From: Parus major
Lineage: Eukaryota > Chordata > Aves > Passeriformes > Paridae
Reading direction: 5' to 3'
Assembly (NCBI RefSeq): GCF_001522545.3
Contig: NC_031770.1
Coordinates: 9,964,372-10,028,371 of the forward strand
Length of the DNA: 64,000 nt
The position numbers and the translations under genes are program-made. Below the pieces are notes generated by a model. That model worked only from the letters and a program-made list of their open reading frames with translations, made no database searches and had not been told where the DNA came from. The stretch's first letter is position 1. Each line of letters opens with the position of its first letter. Shown here piece by piece: positions 49,501-57,190 of the stretch.

Positions 49501-52500
49501 TCCTCCCCACGTGCAGGACCCTGCACTTGCCCTGGCTGAATTTCAGGAGGTTCTTCCCTGCCCATCTCAGCCTGTCCAGGTCCCTCTGAAGGGCTCTCAG
49601 CACCCTGGGGTATCGGCCACTGCTCCCAGCTTTGTGCACCAGTGAACCTGCTGAGCAGGCATCTGCCCCTTCATCCAAGCCATTGATGAATAAGTTAAAA
49701 GTGCTTTACTGCACAACTTTTCATCAGCTTTGTTTGTAAGCTAAACATATTTTAAATAAAATAATAATTGTAATTATATTTTATGGGATCTTTCTACCAA
49801 GTTTCTCAGAGCAGCTTATGAATATCACTCGTAAATGAGCCCCATAATGTTTTATGAAGTAGGTGATTATTATAATTACAATTATGATGATGATGATGTA
49901 CCTAAATTATGGCACAGAAAGAGTAAGTAACCTGAAGAAGATCAAATAGCAAGTTCTGAATTGTAAAGCGGAACCCAGAAAAAATCCTGACTCACATTTT
50001 CAATACAAATATATAATGAAATTCAAGTCCATAAAAGCTAGATTAATACTTTCGAAGTAAGTAGATGCATTGTATTTACTCACTTTTAAATCTCATATCA
50101 AATGCTATCTACACTTGTTCAGACTTACACTAACATTTTTTTTCCTATGTACGTGTGCACGTGTGTAAGAATGATAAAAAAGAGTCAGCTAAAGTCTGTC
50201 TGAAGAAACAAGACAGAGTAACTAAATGAGCTTTAAAATATCTAAGACAGGAAAAAAATACAAGTTATAAATACAGGACATGGGTACATTCAAACATCAT
50301 ATAAACATAAAGGATCCTAAATAGAGTACCATGATAAATTCTGAATCACAGAGGTTTGGACCAGGATTGGTGCTGATCACTCATGTCTTGGAAACACACT
50401 CAACTTCATTCCTAGCCCTGAAGCTTACACTTTAGGCCCACACTGCTGTAATGAAGGTCATACAACTGTATCTTTATCCTTTTGTCTCTACAGTACCTAT
50501 AATTCCCATTTTAGAAGCCTGTTGATTTTTTTAATGTCTAATACTTTTTTCTAACCATCTTCTCTCTCAATTCCCCTGTAACTAACCAACATCTTCCACA
50601 GACCTCTGCTGACATAGGGTAAGGCTCTTGCTGCAACAGACAGAAGAAAGGAAGTTCCCACTTCAGTGTCTTATCCAAGATCAGTTGTGTGTGTGACAGA
50701 GCAGCACCCCTGTGCTTCTGCTGAGCACCATGCCTTCCCTGGGCTCCCCTCCATGTGTTCCCCTTGGTCTCTAGAAGACTCAGCTTTCTTTCAAGCTGTC
50801 CCATACTGAGCCAGAGTGATGGAGAAGAACATGTCTTGCCAGTCAATCCAAGATCTGTGACCAGACCTGGAACTGATTGTGCTTCAGGTGTGGAAGTGGG
50901 TGGGTAGAAACACTCCCAGCTCTCTGAGACACCCCTTCTGTTTCCACTTAAACTCACACAGGCAATCCTGAGATCTGGACTCCCCGTGGTTTCAGAAGTG
51001 CAGAGGAAAGTGAACAAAGCAGAACTGCACAGAATGATCTTCATTCTGTGCAGTAGATAAAAGGACAAAAAGTAAAGGGATAAAAAGCAGACTGAAGAGA
51101 AAACAGAGAATGGTAAAGCAACAACAGCAGCAAATCTGATGGTTTTGAATTTCCTCCAAAGCTGCTCTACTGTTTCTGATGAGGAGCTTCACTTTGCACA
51201 CAATTATAAATCCTTCATGATGGTGTTGGAGAAATCCAGTGGCACTCAGGCCATGCTACTCTCAAATACATCCTGGAGTTCACTGAGGGGGCACTGAAAG
51301 CATGACTGGGCTACATTTAGAAGAGGTAGAAGGGAAGAAAGAGAGACACCTTCACAGCAGAGGGAAACCAAATCCAACTGGAGCCTAGAAGCAGGCGATG
51401 ACTTTTGGAATCACCCAAAGGAGTCAGCTCACAAGGTCAGCTCACAGCTACTAGTCATCCCACCGGATGCTAGACATGTCAAAACAATCTAAACAAGATG
51501 ACAGGGTTTAAGACTCCTGCACACTAAGGGAATGCTTATATTAGATAATTTGATTTTCTTTAATTTAATATAGCGAGATGAGATCAGAGGCACTGCCTTT
51601 GACACCACCATTTTAGGAAACAAAAGAGATGGCAACGTGGAAGACACCAGTTTCTAGTATCAGATAATGACCTGATCTAGTATTTAATTTAAAGTTGGCA
51701 GATTTTGACTGAATATGATTATCAAGACATTTACACTTTATTTTTAAAAAAAAATCAATTAAAAGCAGTAATTTGAAGTCATTTCAGCATTTTTCGAGTA
51801 TCTTTAAAAATCTAGATCTCTTGATTTAAATTACTCTAGGGTTTTTTTCCAGTCCAATGTTCTTCCAGTGTATTAAAAGGGAAATGTGTTTAGGGAGCAT
51901 GTTACAACAAGATTTTGCAATTATAAATGATAAAAGGAACAACATGACGAAGAGATAACAGATATCTTTTATGAAAAGAACAAATTGCTAGTGCAAAAAA
52001 CTTAAAGCACTTGGTCTAGAACCAGGGCAGACTTTAGAAAATGACTGAAGGACTGAAGAACTGCTTCCTTGAAAAGTATTTAAATTTGAATCCTAGAAAG
52101 ACAGTAAAGCTTTACTATGTCATGAATCAACGAACAAAACAAAAGATAAAGGACTGAGTCAACAATTTAACAGCACTGACTATCTCCTGCACAGCATGGA
52201 TTGCAGTCTGGACTGGAGAGAGAGAAATAAGTATCCTTTGGAACCATGTGGAAATGCCAGAATAATGGTGGAAAGGGACCCAGAGGCATTTTATAGCTCT
52301 TACATCTTACTACTCTGATCAAGGTCAGGCCTAATTTGTGGTTAAACTGATATTCTCTTGATTTGGTTTAAGCTGGTCCACATGTGAAGGATTTGCAGCT
52401 GACTGCATCAATTTCTAGATTAAATGAAAAAGGAATAATTTTTATAATGAAGCAGAAGCATTGATGGGGGCTGGATCGCGTTACTGGGAGAAGCTGCACA

Positions 52501-55500
52501 AAAAGTACTTGCTCTTCAGGGAAGGTATCTCCAGCCTTCAGCATTTTCTCTGGGAAGTCCTGCAGGCTTGTGGATGTTGAGATATTTATTTACTTTCAGG
52601 TACAGAGTTTGCTTTAAGGCTACAGGATGTGACAGGAGCCTGTGCACAGCAATAAAGGCAGCAAAGGCGGGGAATGGAAGAAAAGCAGAGTTGAAATACT
52701 GGTTCCATGTACAAGAAATCTGATGTCAGGACAAGAAATTACAGCAGTAACTGTCGACAGATAGAAATACTGTCTACTAAAAATATTAAGGACCTAACAC
52801 TTGTTCCATGAGCTGGAGACTAAGCATGATGAGTAAGGCTGTGCCACCATGCACATTCCCTGAAGATCATTGCCTCAGAAGTGAAATCTTGAACATGCCC
52901 TGTCCTCACCACCCCTGGGTCCAAGCCACTTCCTCACACCAACGCCAGCTCAAACAAAGGATGGAGATGTGCCAGAGAGTAAAGAAAACACACCACCCAA
53001 ATCTGAGAAGAGCAGACGGGTGTTCCACTGCTCAGGGACAATTCCTAGATAATATGTCAATTCCTTTGTCCCACTGCTGCTAGGAAAAGGGGGAAATTTG
53101 GATCTCTATCTCGATACTGTCCCTGGATCCATCTCAAGGCATCCGCTTATCAGCCTGAAGCTAGTAGGACATCTAATAAATTTGAAGCTGCCATCCCAAA
53201 CCCTCTGGCAGTTGGCAGGAAAAAGTGTTTTCTGTCTCACATGCCAAATAACCTATGAAAAAGACTGGATTTCATAGCTGGGGATGCTGCTTATCCAGAA
53301 AAGTTTCAACTTGCCGTAGTCATTTGAGTTTCTCAGACCTTGGTTAAATAAAGCCTTTTAACAAAGAATATTGCACCAGTGCCAAAGCATGAAATTCTTA
53401 ATGAGCATATAGAAACAATGAAAGAGATCATGCTTTTACCTACAGTTGCAAGGAAGAAGTTACTCTTTAAAGACTCCAGAATCCCAGAGCTGAAAAGTCA
53501 CTTTTTTTCTGAAATAATTGAATCGAGAGTAAAATTGTTTAGTACATTCCCTTTTTGTAAATCAAAAAGTAATTGCAATCAATGCAGAAGAAGAGATTAA
53601 TGATGTATAATGGACAAGAGAGCTTGGAAGACACAAGATAATAAACTTGTCTTGGGTATTGTGTAGGGAATACAGGACTCTACACAATAAAAATGTGAAT
53701 GCAGTTAGGGGAAACATTCAAAGTCCAGTAGTAATAAGGAGACTGTCTATTAAATCCTCATTTTTGGTGGAAATTGAAAAACTAAAAAGACTAAATCCAG
53801 AAGTAATTTCAATTAATTTGGTCTGTTAAGTGTTGGCGCCGTTTCACAGAACTACCACATTTTAGAAGAATTAATTTCTTTAGGGGAGATTTGGTGTAGC
53901 ACCTGAAAATACCAGTGGTGTGGTAGAATTATGTGGCAGATGAGCCATAAGGAAGGATTTTTCAGGAGGAGGAAGCAGAAGAAAATGCTATAAAATGCAC
54001 ACTGACATGAAAAGAGGGATAAAGCAAGACAGGGAATGAAAACTTTAGGTCCAAGAGAAGTTCAAATAGATTGGCCAAACTACTGTATGAATGAAGAAAA
54101 ATCTAAGTAGGAAGTACAAATCAAAGCAAAAGTAGAAAGCTATGAAATTGTTGCACTGGATAAAACCCAATAGGTAGAGTGGTGATAATTTTATAAATGA
54201 GTTGTCATCAGTTCTGATAGCATCTGCTCTTCTAGTAACACTAAATTCTCTGGGTGCATATGCAATCTCCCTCTACAAATACAGATTTATTTTAATATAT
54301 AAGCACAGCTACCTCTCAGTCTGTTTACAAATTGCATGAAGGTCAGGAAGAGCAATGGCAAAATACAGATGAAAATATGAACAGGACAACCACATGCCAG
54401 AAAGCAGCACTGGGATGTTCAGCAAGTCTACAACTGAGTCACTGGAACAAAACAGGGTCACTGCTATCCAACTGAGCACCCAGGGCAGAACCAGACAAAG
54501 ACCTTACTCTCAGAGAAGGAAAAGCCATGTACAGGCATGATGAAACAGTGAGGAGGAAGTAATGAAATAATGTAGGCTGGGGAGTCATGAACTCTGAAGA
54601 GGGATGAGGAACACCATGGCCTATAGAATACCCAAGTCCTGTGTCATTTGGCTCAGCCTGTCTTACTGCCATCAAGGATATAATTTCTCTATTTGTCACA
54701 AAAGAGAGTTATGTTGGCAAACTTGGTTTATGGGGCAAAGAGTGTAAAACTGAAGACCAGACTCAAAGGGAGATGCACAACTCACTGCTTTCTCTTTGGT
54801 GTTAAACAGAACAGAACTGTAGGGCTTAGGGTGCGGTAAGACTGTATTTAAATATTTATGCATACAAAATATGTGTAGTGGAGAAGAAATAAATATTTTT
54901 GTTGAATCTACATGCATTGTCAGTATCAAGCTGAATTTTCCTTACACACTGGTTTATGATTACGAGTTAGTTTGAGAAACACTATTTGCCTTAGAATGTG
55001 TAGAAGACATTAAGAGAGGAAGAAGCCTGCACTGAAATGTGTGCTCAGCACCCATTTGAGTTTGAGTGACACTACATTACTCCAGCTCATAGCACTGGCA
55101 GGTATATGAATTTTAATGGTATTTCAAAGTCAGTTTAATAATATTATAGCAAAATTACAACCCAAAACCTGTAAAAGCAAGCAAAAGACTTCTGTTCAAA
55201 ATCAAAAGGTTGCTACCCCCACTTCTCACTGGCCACCTTTAAAAGTCTCTTCTTTTGAACACATTTAATAAAAAAAATAACATGCATTTATTACTTATAT
55301 ATAACATTTAACAATATGTAATAAAAAATATTTCTTAAATATTTCAAATGTTGTTTTCCCCCCAAATTACGCCCATGTTCCTATATAAGCATATATATTG
55401 AAGAACACTAACAACCATGAAATTCTAAAAAACTGTGGCTAATGAGAAATCTGTAAATAATGGGCCAACATGAGCTACTCATTCACAGAACATATATTCC

Positions 55501-55855
55501 TTTCATACATTCCCATGTATGCTTTTCTTTCAACTGTTGGAAATTAAGTGACACAACGTAGATTTAGGAAACACATCTATGGCCAGGTCTTTTGATACGT
55601 TCACCTGATGAACAACAACGTTTTGAAGTGTGAATAAAAGTGATACCCAAAAAGGTCTCTGGTTTCTAGGTTGCCATAGGAATAAGATACAATGTTCCTC
55701 AGCTCACCTCCAGATGCCTTTGACCTTTCTTTCAACTTTTCTGCAGCCATTTCAGTGTAGCTGGGAAGTTCTGACATCTTCACTCCAGATCGAGCTTCTG
55801 CTATTAGCTGACGAGCTCTCTCTCTCAGCTGCCGACGCCGCTCTTCATCTTGCTG
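3675..55855 (-). CDS. EHBP1: EH domain-binding protein 1, C-terminal part (ten exons, partial gene)
   Basis: EHBP1 is a cytoplasmic adaptor that links EHD-type membrane-remodelling proteins and Rab8/Rab10-type GTPases to actin during endocytic recycling and tubular endosome formation. The coding joins, in transcript order, are 55855-55708, 48196-48080, 45273-45146, 42451-42310, 42159-42053, 39388-39265, 11906-11807, 10680-10607, 4058-3944 and 3765-3675. All junctions are GT-AG and phases match throughout, giving 1146 nt or 381 residues plus stop. Local residues 1-214 are a charged linker; about 218-370 form the bMERB helical domain that contacts Rab proteins; 378-381 (CVLQ) are a CaaX box expected to be prenylated, with Q favouring farnesylation. 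The sequence agrees closely with the mammalian EHBP1 C-terminus as I recall it. The N-terminal C2-like and CH domains are outside the window. The paralogue EHBP1L1 is less likely because the linker blocks match EHBP1 specifically. Confidence 0.95.
3766..3943 (-). other. EHBP1: EHBP1 terminal intron, 178 bp, GC-rich
   Basis: The donor is GTGAGT at 3943-3938 and the acceptor TTCCGCAG ends at 3766. The intron is short and rich in CpG. Because the previous exon ends with CA, the donor bases read on as CAG TGA, so retention of this intron would stop translation one codon after the junction. Confidence 0.93.
3944..4058 (-). CDS. EHBP1: EHBP1 penultimate coding exon (bMERB helix)
   Basis: The acceptor is CCCGCAG and the exon begins with AC, which completes a GAC codon. 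It encodes [18 protein letters not shown], then a Val-rich segment and [15 protein letters not shown], a core helix of the bMERB domain. I recall mammals having Ala where this copy has Ile in the LVILVN segment. The exon is 115 bp long and much richer in GC than the upstream exons, in keeping with its position beside the CpG island. Confidence 0.96.
4149..4332. repeat. Minisatellite with 10-bp period (CCCGGTACAG-like)
   Basis: About 18 units of ten bases run almost perfectly in register. The first units read CCCGGTACAG or close to it, and later ones drift to CCTGGCACAG, CCCGGCCCAA and CCCAATCCAG. The array lies in an EHBP1 intron 90 bp upstream of the penultimate exon and keeps frames open on both strands, so long open frames here are not genes. 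Confidence 0.93.
4448..4470 (+). repeat. Poly-T run (23 T)
   Basis: An uninterrupted T run in the GC-rich part of the EHBP1 intron. On the transcribed minus strand it is a poly-A tract. No retroposon body is recognisable beside it. Confidence 0.95.
5151..5430. promoter_or_regulatory. Enhancer-like intronic block near the 3' exons
   Basis: A low-repeat block between two GC-rich patches. It carries AATTAAAAATTAG, ATGCATCATCATGCAAT and other homeodomain/POU-type words, and it retains CpGs. Conservation is suspected from its texture only; I could not align it. Confidence 0.25.
6881..7140. promoter_or_regulatory. Enhancer-like block with two GGATTA (OTX/bicoid-type) sites
   Basis: GGATTA occurs at 6888-6893 and 7021-7026, with a TGATTAAT homeodomain site between them at about 6960. 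GGATTA is the recognition core of K50 homeodomains such as OTX proteins. Two such words in 140 bp can occur by chance; the call rests on motif density and on the expected OTX1 neighbourhood. Confidence 0.22.
8545..8587. repeat. TA/TG/CA microsatellite
   Basis: Alternating pyrimidine-purine repeat, mainly TA with CATA and TGTG interruptions. Confidence 0.93.
9129..9142 (+). repeat. A-rich simple sequence
   Basis: Run of 14 A within a wider A-rich segment (about 9100-9240) of the EHBP1 intron. Confidence 0.85.
10341..10366. repeat. Perfect inverted repeat, 11-bp arms, 4-bp loop
   Basis: GTTTGCAAAGT (10341-10351), spacer GATT, then ACTTTGCAAAC (10356-10366). The arms are exact reverse complements, and each contains the self-palindrome TTTGCAAA. 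It lies about 240 nt downstream of the exon at 10607-10680 in the direction of transcription, so the nascent RNA could form an 11-bp stem with a tetraloop. Confidence 0.9.
10607..10680 (-). CDS. EHBP1: EHBP1 coding exon (bMERB)
   Basis: The acceptor is TGCCTAG and the donor AAG|GTAAGA. The exon is 74 bp: one base, 24 codons and one base, encoding [20 protein letters not shown] and LAIE. It is part of the central helix of the bMERB domain. The phases match the neighbours (CT|G before, G|AC after). The acceptor has a rather weak polypyrimidine tract. Confidence 0.95.
10681..11806 (-). other. EHBP1: EHBP1 intron (1.1 kb)
   Basis: The donor is GTAAGT at 11806 and the acceptor TGCCTAG ends at 10681. 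The intron is AT-rich, with a T run near 11700. I see no repeat family, exon or RNA gene. Confidence 0.9.
11807..11906 (-). CDS. EHBP1: EHBP1 coding exon (bMERB)
   Basis: The acceptor is TTGCAG and the donor GCT|GTAAGT. The 100-bp exon encodes [20 protein letters not shown] and [12 protein letters not shown], a bMERB helix with the conserved [11 protein letters not shown] pattern shared with MICAL-family proteins. It completes the Gly codon begun in the exon at 39265 and hands on CT to the next exon. Confidence 0.96.
15017..15038. repeat. Inverted repeat with A spacer
   Basis: TTTCTAAA at 15017-15024 and TTTAGAAA at 15031-15038 are exact reverse complements separated by six A. Low complexity makes chance occurrence plausible. 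Confidence 0.8.
15690..15850. promoter_or_regulatory. Enhancer-like block with POU/SOX-type words
   Basis: Contains GAACATTGTTCG, CTGATTAAG, CTCATTAAAGAG and GAATATGCATGAAGCATAT. The last stretch has two CAT-type half sites of the POU type. Regulatory role is inferred from texture alone. Confidence 0.2.
16745..16770. repeat. 8-bp-stem hairpin beside a direct repeat
   Basis: TTTGTTCC and GGAACAAA are exact reverse complements separated by TTACT. The right arm overlaps the first copy of the direct repeat that continues to 16815. Confidence 0.8.
16765..16815. repeat. Direct repeat of 18 bp, period 33
   Basis: AATTTTAGTGATAGCCAA occurs at 16765-16782 and again at 16798-16815 without mismatch. 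The 15-bp spacer also contains CTGATAGTGA, a diverged relative of the core, which suggests a local duplication. Confidence 0.9.
20611..20631. repeat. Inverted repeat, 7-bp arms, 7-bp loop
   Basis: TGTTCTG (20611-20617) and CAGAACA (20625-20631) are exact reverse complements. The half sites resemble nuclear steroid-receptor halves, but the spacing and orientation are not those of a standard response element. Confidence 0.7.
23290..24240. promoter_or_regulatory. Candidate conserved enhancer with octamer-type cluster
   Basis: This AT-rich block retains unusually many CpGs (for example in ATGCGGAG, GCCGCTATT, AACGAGTGCGTC, CTACCGG, AACGCAGCGG), which is typical of conserved non-coding elements. 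TATGCTAATGCATAATTG at 24176-24193 combines an octamer-like ATGCTAAT with an overlapping TGCATAATT word. No transposon signature is present. The regulatory role is inferred. Confidence 0.35.
26563..26592 (+). repeat. Poly-T run (30 T)
   Basis: The longest homopolymer seen in the window. On the minus strand it is a 30-A tail preceded by GTGGCCTCACTTGTC. That could be the tail of a retroposed sequence, but I found no body or target-site duplication. Confidence 0.95.
27690..28150. promoter_or_regulatory. Candidate conserved enhancer, homeodomain-rich
   Basis: Dense in CTTAATCAC, ATGCAAAAT, CTAATTAAC, CAATTAAATG, CTCAATTAAGC and CATCAATTGAT, with no repeats or coding potential. It resembles developmental non-coding elements. 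Conservation could not be tested. Confidence 0.3.
28558..28599. repeat. CA microsatellite
   Basis: About 20 CA units with one TA interruption near 28589. It produces false Thr-His or Val-Cys repeats in translated frames. Confidence 0.97.
29500..30030. promoter_or_regulatory. Candidate conserved enhancer, TAATTA-rich
   Basis: Contains GCTAATTAAAC, TCTAATTAAG, AAAATTAATC, TTTTTAATTAAG and several TGTAAAT/TGAT words over 500 bp. High density of TAATTA-type homeodomain sites without simple repeats. Inference from sequence texture. Confidence 0.3.
31042..31087. repeat. Tandem 19-bp duplication plus partial third copy
   Basis: TATTAGTATGCAATCTACA (31050-31068) is followed directly by TATTAGTAGGCAATCTACA (31069-31087), which differs at one base. 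TATTAGTA at 31042-31049 looks like a truncated further unit. Confidence 0.92.
33580..34530. promoter_or_regulatory. Candidate conserved enhancer block
   Basis: An AT-rich block with clustered CpGs at 33630-33870 (ACGATACCGCGTTTAGC and GCACGCCGCGCGTTAAC) and a homeodomain-rich right half. At 34155-34178 GTTGCC and GGCAAC face each other across 12 bp. TTGGAAGGCAACCAA (34167-34181) matches the NFI palindrome except at the inner base of each half. The role is inferred. Confidence 0.33.
38950..38979 (+). repeat. T-rich tract
   Basis: Thirty bases of T with one C, within the large intron about 285 bp downstream (in transcription) of the exon at 39265. Confidence 0.95.
39265..39388 (-). CDS. EHBP1: EHBP1 coding exon (start of bMERB)
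   Basis: The acceptor is TTAACAG and the donor CAG|GTACGG. The 124-bp exon begins in phase 0 and encodes [20 protein letters not shown] followed by [21 protein letters not shown]. This is the first helix of the bMERB domain, with the ELxxLExEQ...LEKxLR pattern of the family. The last base begins the Gly codon completed at 11906. Confidence 0.97.
39389..42052 (-). other. EHBP1: EHBP1 intron (2.7 kb)
   Basis: The donor is GTATAT at 42052, a weak site lacking G at +5 and G before the junction. The acceptor TTAACAG ends at 39389. The intron is AT-rich with a perfect 14-bp palindrome at 41097-41110 and a homeodomain-rich patch at 41560-41790. A moderately GC-rich segment at 39840-40100 shows no gene. 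Confidence 0.9.
41097..41110. repeat. Perfect 14-bp palindrome AATTGTTAACAATT
   Basis: Exact palindrome made of facing ATTGTT and AACAAT, which are SOX-type cores; its centre GTTAAC also resembles an HNF1 half site. Possible protein-binding site; function unknown. Confidence 0.75.
42053..42159 (-). CDS. EHBP1: EHBP1 coding exon (linker before bMERB)
   Basis: The acceptor is CAAG and the donor AAT|GTATAT. The 107-bp exon encodes the end of a Glu codon, then [35 protein letters not shown]. The segment is strongly charged and probably disordered. It matches the EHBP1 linker just ahead of the bMERB domain. Confidence 0.95.
42160..42309 (-). other. EHBP1: EHBP1 short intron (150 bp)
   Basis: The donor is GTAGGA at 42309 and the acceptor CAAG ends at 42160. 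It is AT-rich and shows no internal feature. Confidence 0.92.
42310..42451 (-). CDS. EHBP1: EHBP1 coding exon (linker), tandem NAGNAG acceptor
   Basis: The acceptor region is CCCAGCAG, so the exon can start at 42451 (adding Gln) or 42448; both stay in frame. The donor is CAG|GTAGGA. It encodes [40 protein letters not shown] and YVESRP. The [25 protein letters not shown] block is a hallmark of EHBP1. The human protein, as I recall it, lacks the extra Gln, which would favour the shorter form. Confidence 0.94.
43465..43495. repeat. Two adjacent perfect small hairpins
   Basis: GCCTC-AAG-GAGGC occupies 43465-43477 and GGGGAT-ACACA-ATCCCC occupies 43479-43495, one base apart. CGGCCT at 43451-43456 can also pair with AGGCCG at 43474-43479, an alternative fold. 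Confidence 0.8.
43980..44240. promoter_or_regulatory. Enhancer-like intronic block
   Basis: Non-repetitive AT-rich sequence with GGCTAATTTTTTAGGCC, TGATTAGCTAG, CACTAATTCAG and TTGCATTAAAT words. Regulatory role inferred only. Confidence 0.2.
44904..44958 (+). repeat. A-rich low-complexity tract
   Basis: Almost pure A with isolated T and G. On the minus strand it is a T-rich tract about 190-240 nt downstream of the donor at 45145. Confidence 0.93.
45146..45273 (-). CDS. EHBP1: EHBP1 coding exon (linker), tandem NAGNAG acceptor
   Basis: The acceptor region is TTTAGCAG and the donor AAG|GTAAGT. With the first AG the exon starts at 45273 and the junction reads Thr-Ala-Glu-Gln; with the second AG (start 45270) the Ala is dropped and the frame is kept. 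It encodes [42 protein letters not shown]. The lysine/leucine segment is probably a short amphipathic helix. Confidence 0.95.
45274..48079 (-). other. EHBP1: EHBP1 intron (2.8 kb)
   Basis: The donor is GTAATT at 48079 and the acceptor is at 45274-45275. The intron is mostly AT-rich. The segment 45990-46440 is more GC-rich and open in several frames but resembles nothing I recognise; the same holds for 47590-47890. Confidence 0.9.
48080..48196 (-). CDS. EHBP1: EHBP1 coding exon (acidic linker)
   Basis: The acceptor is CTACAG and the donor ACGG|GTAATT. The 117-bp exon encodes [39 protein letters not shown]. The acidic start is written by a GAT/GAG run. As I recall, the mammalian protein has a shorter acidic run here (DENDN), so this looks like a small codon-repeat expansion. 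The [14 protein letters not shown] block is typical of EHBP1. Confidence 0.95.
48197..55707 (-). other. EHBP1: EHBP1 intron (7.5 kb) with a CR1 insertion
   Basis: The donor is GTGAGC at 55707 and the acceptor CTACAG ends at 48197. It contains the CR1 fragment at about 48790-49705, a GAT/ATG short repeat near 49884, and long AT-rich stretches. An open frame of 176 codons lies on the transcribed strand at 50538-51068 but has no recognised homology. From 51200 to 55600 I see no repeat family, exon or RNA gene. Confidence 0.9.
48790..49705 (-). mobile_element. CR1-type LINE, 5'-truncated 3' fragment
   Basis: Minus-strand translation gives reverse-transcriptase C-terminal blocks typical of CR1: [76 protein letters not shown]. 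The blocks lie in three different frames, so the copy carries frameshifts and is dead. The non-coding 3' end follows (48790-49120), with the familiar CR1 stretch around 'ctccctcactgggaatattc' on the minus strand. The final ATCCTGTG resembles a degenerate CR1 terminal 8-mer. The 5' end is truncated near 49705. No clear target-site duplication was seen, as is normal for CR1. It is inserted in the same orientation as EHBP1 transcription. Confidence 0.92.
55708..55855 (-). CDS. EHBP1: EHBP1 coding exon (first in window), tandem NAGNAG acceptor
   Basis: The acceptor region is CTTAGCAG, so the exon can start at 55855 (Gln-Gln-Asp) or 55852 (Gln-Asp) in the same frame. The donor is GGAG|GTGAGC. It encodes [49 protein letters not shown]. 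The Arg/Glu-rich part is a predicted helix. The block [22 protein letters not shown] is diagnostic for EHBP1 and EHBP1L1. The exon starts in phase 0, so the preceding exon, outside the window, must end on a full codon. Confidence 0.95.
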
Positions 55856-56999
55856 CTAAGATATATTGAACAGTTGCCAACTCAGTAATTGACAGAAATG
55901 CAATTTCATTCTCAATCTGATCATCATGATAGGAACTGGTTTACAGCATGGTGCTTGGCCCACATTATAAATAGGACGCTCGATATCAGTTGGGTGTCAC
56001 ACCACAATTTTTAAAGACATCCATGCGTCAGATTATTTTTTTTTTAAGCATTCCCCAAATTATTACTGCATTAGAAACCTGATGATTTTCAATGTAAAGC
56101 TTTTATAAATTATGTTCTACAAAAACACCTTGATGAAAATTTACAGACACTTTAGTCTCAAAGTAATCACACCCAACGAGTGATTTGAGTGAAATTTTAC
56201 CGTGGCTACTAAATTGAATTACTCTTCTGAGTAGCATTCTGTCACAAAACTGAACTGAGAAGCCAGATATTTATCTTGGTTACTCCAAGCACCAAGTTGA
56301 CTTCAAAGTATAAAGTGGCATCAAATCTGAGGCATGTTCTTTGACTTCAGTGGATAAATTTCTTTATAAAAAACAAAAAAAAACAAAAACACCTCCTAAT
56401 GAAAATTGCTGATAGAACAATAGATGCTCTCACAGCAGAAAAGACTTTGCATCTCTTTAAAACACACTAATAGTGGGGTTCTGGTCAATAATTAAAGAAA
56501 TCATACTGGAACCATGCCAGATAGTGCTGTCCCACTAAAACTCATAACTTAGAAGCATGATAATGTTTCAGTTACATAAACAAAGTCCTGCAGCATGAAA
56601 TTCTGTAAAAGACTAAGCCACCATGATAAAAAAACCTTCATAAAAAGATGGGTTTAAATATATCTATAAGGCTGCACAGTCTCCATAAGGGAAACCTTTT
56701 CAGTTTTCACCATAAGGATGAAATTTTTTGCAGAGTTAGGCCTGTTTTTCCCCTTCCTCAATATCAGAAATTCTCATAAAGTTCAAAAAAGTCAGTGCTT
56801 GGCTTAAATCTAACCTGCCAATAAGTTTATGTATTGTTGACATAATGACCTGGATAAATCCCAGGTATAGGCTGTTGACCTGAACTAAATAGAATATAAC
56901 AAACTGCCTAATTTTGGAGAGCCATTCTGGCAGCCATCCCACCAACCCAGAAACTTGAGCATCCCACACCTGCAGAGCCTGGTGAGAGCTGTTGCTAAG

Positions 57000-57190
57000 T
57001 GCTATTTAGTTTAAGCAATCATTAATAAAACAAGCACAAAATACTAATTAGGTACATTTTATCCATTTCCATGTAAATTGTTTGTTTGTAGCTATTTACT
57101 CAGCATTGTTCCCGGCACAATAGAAAAAATGCAAATGACTGAATCAGAATGCAGCCCTAATGGGACTTTCTGTTTATAACCATTAGCCCA
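57000..57190. promoter_or_regulatory. Candidate enhancer with SOX pair and POU octamer
   Basis: CATTGTT (57104-57110) faces ACAATAG (57117-57123) across six bases, and a consensus octamer ATGCAAAT follows at 57129-57136, five bases further. Nearby are CTAATTAGG and CATTAATAAA homeodomain words. SOX and POU sites at short spacing are the architecture of many neural enhancers. Binding is inferred, not shown. Confidence 0.38.

Noticed and set aside
49123..49589. Plus-strand open frames in the CR1 copy
   Set aside because: They are antisense shadows of the LINE reverse-transcriptase region; the recognisable protein blocks are on the minus strand.
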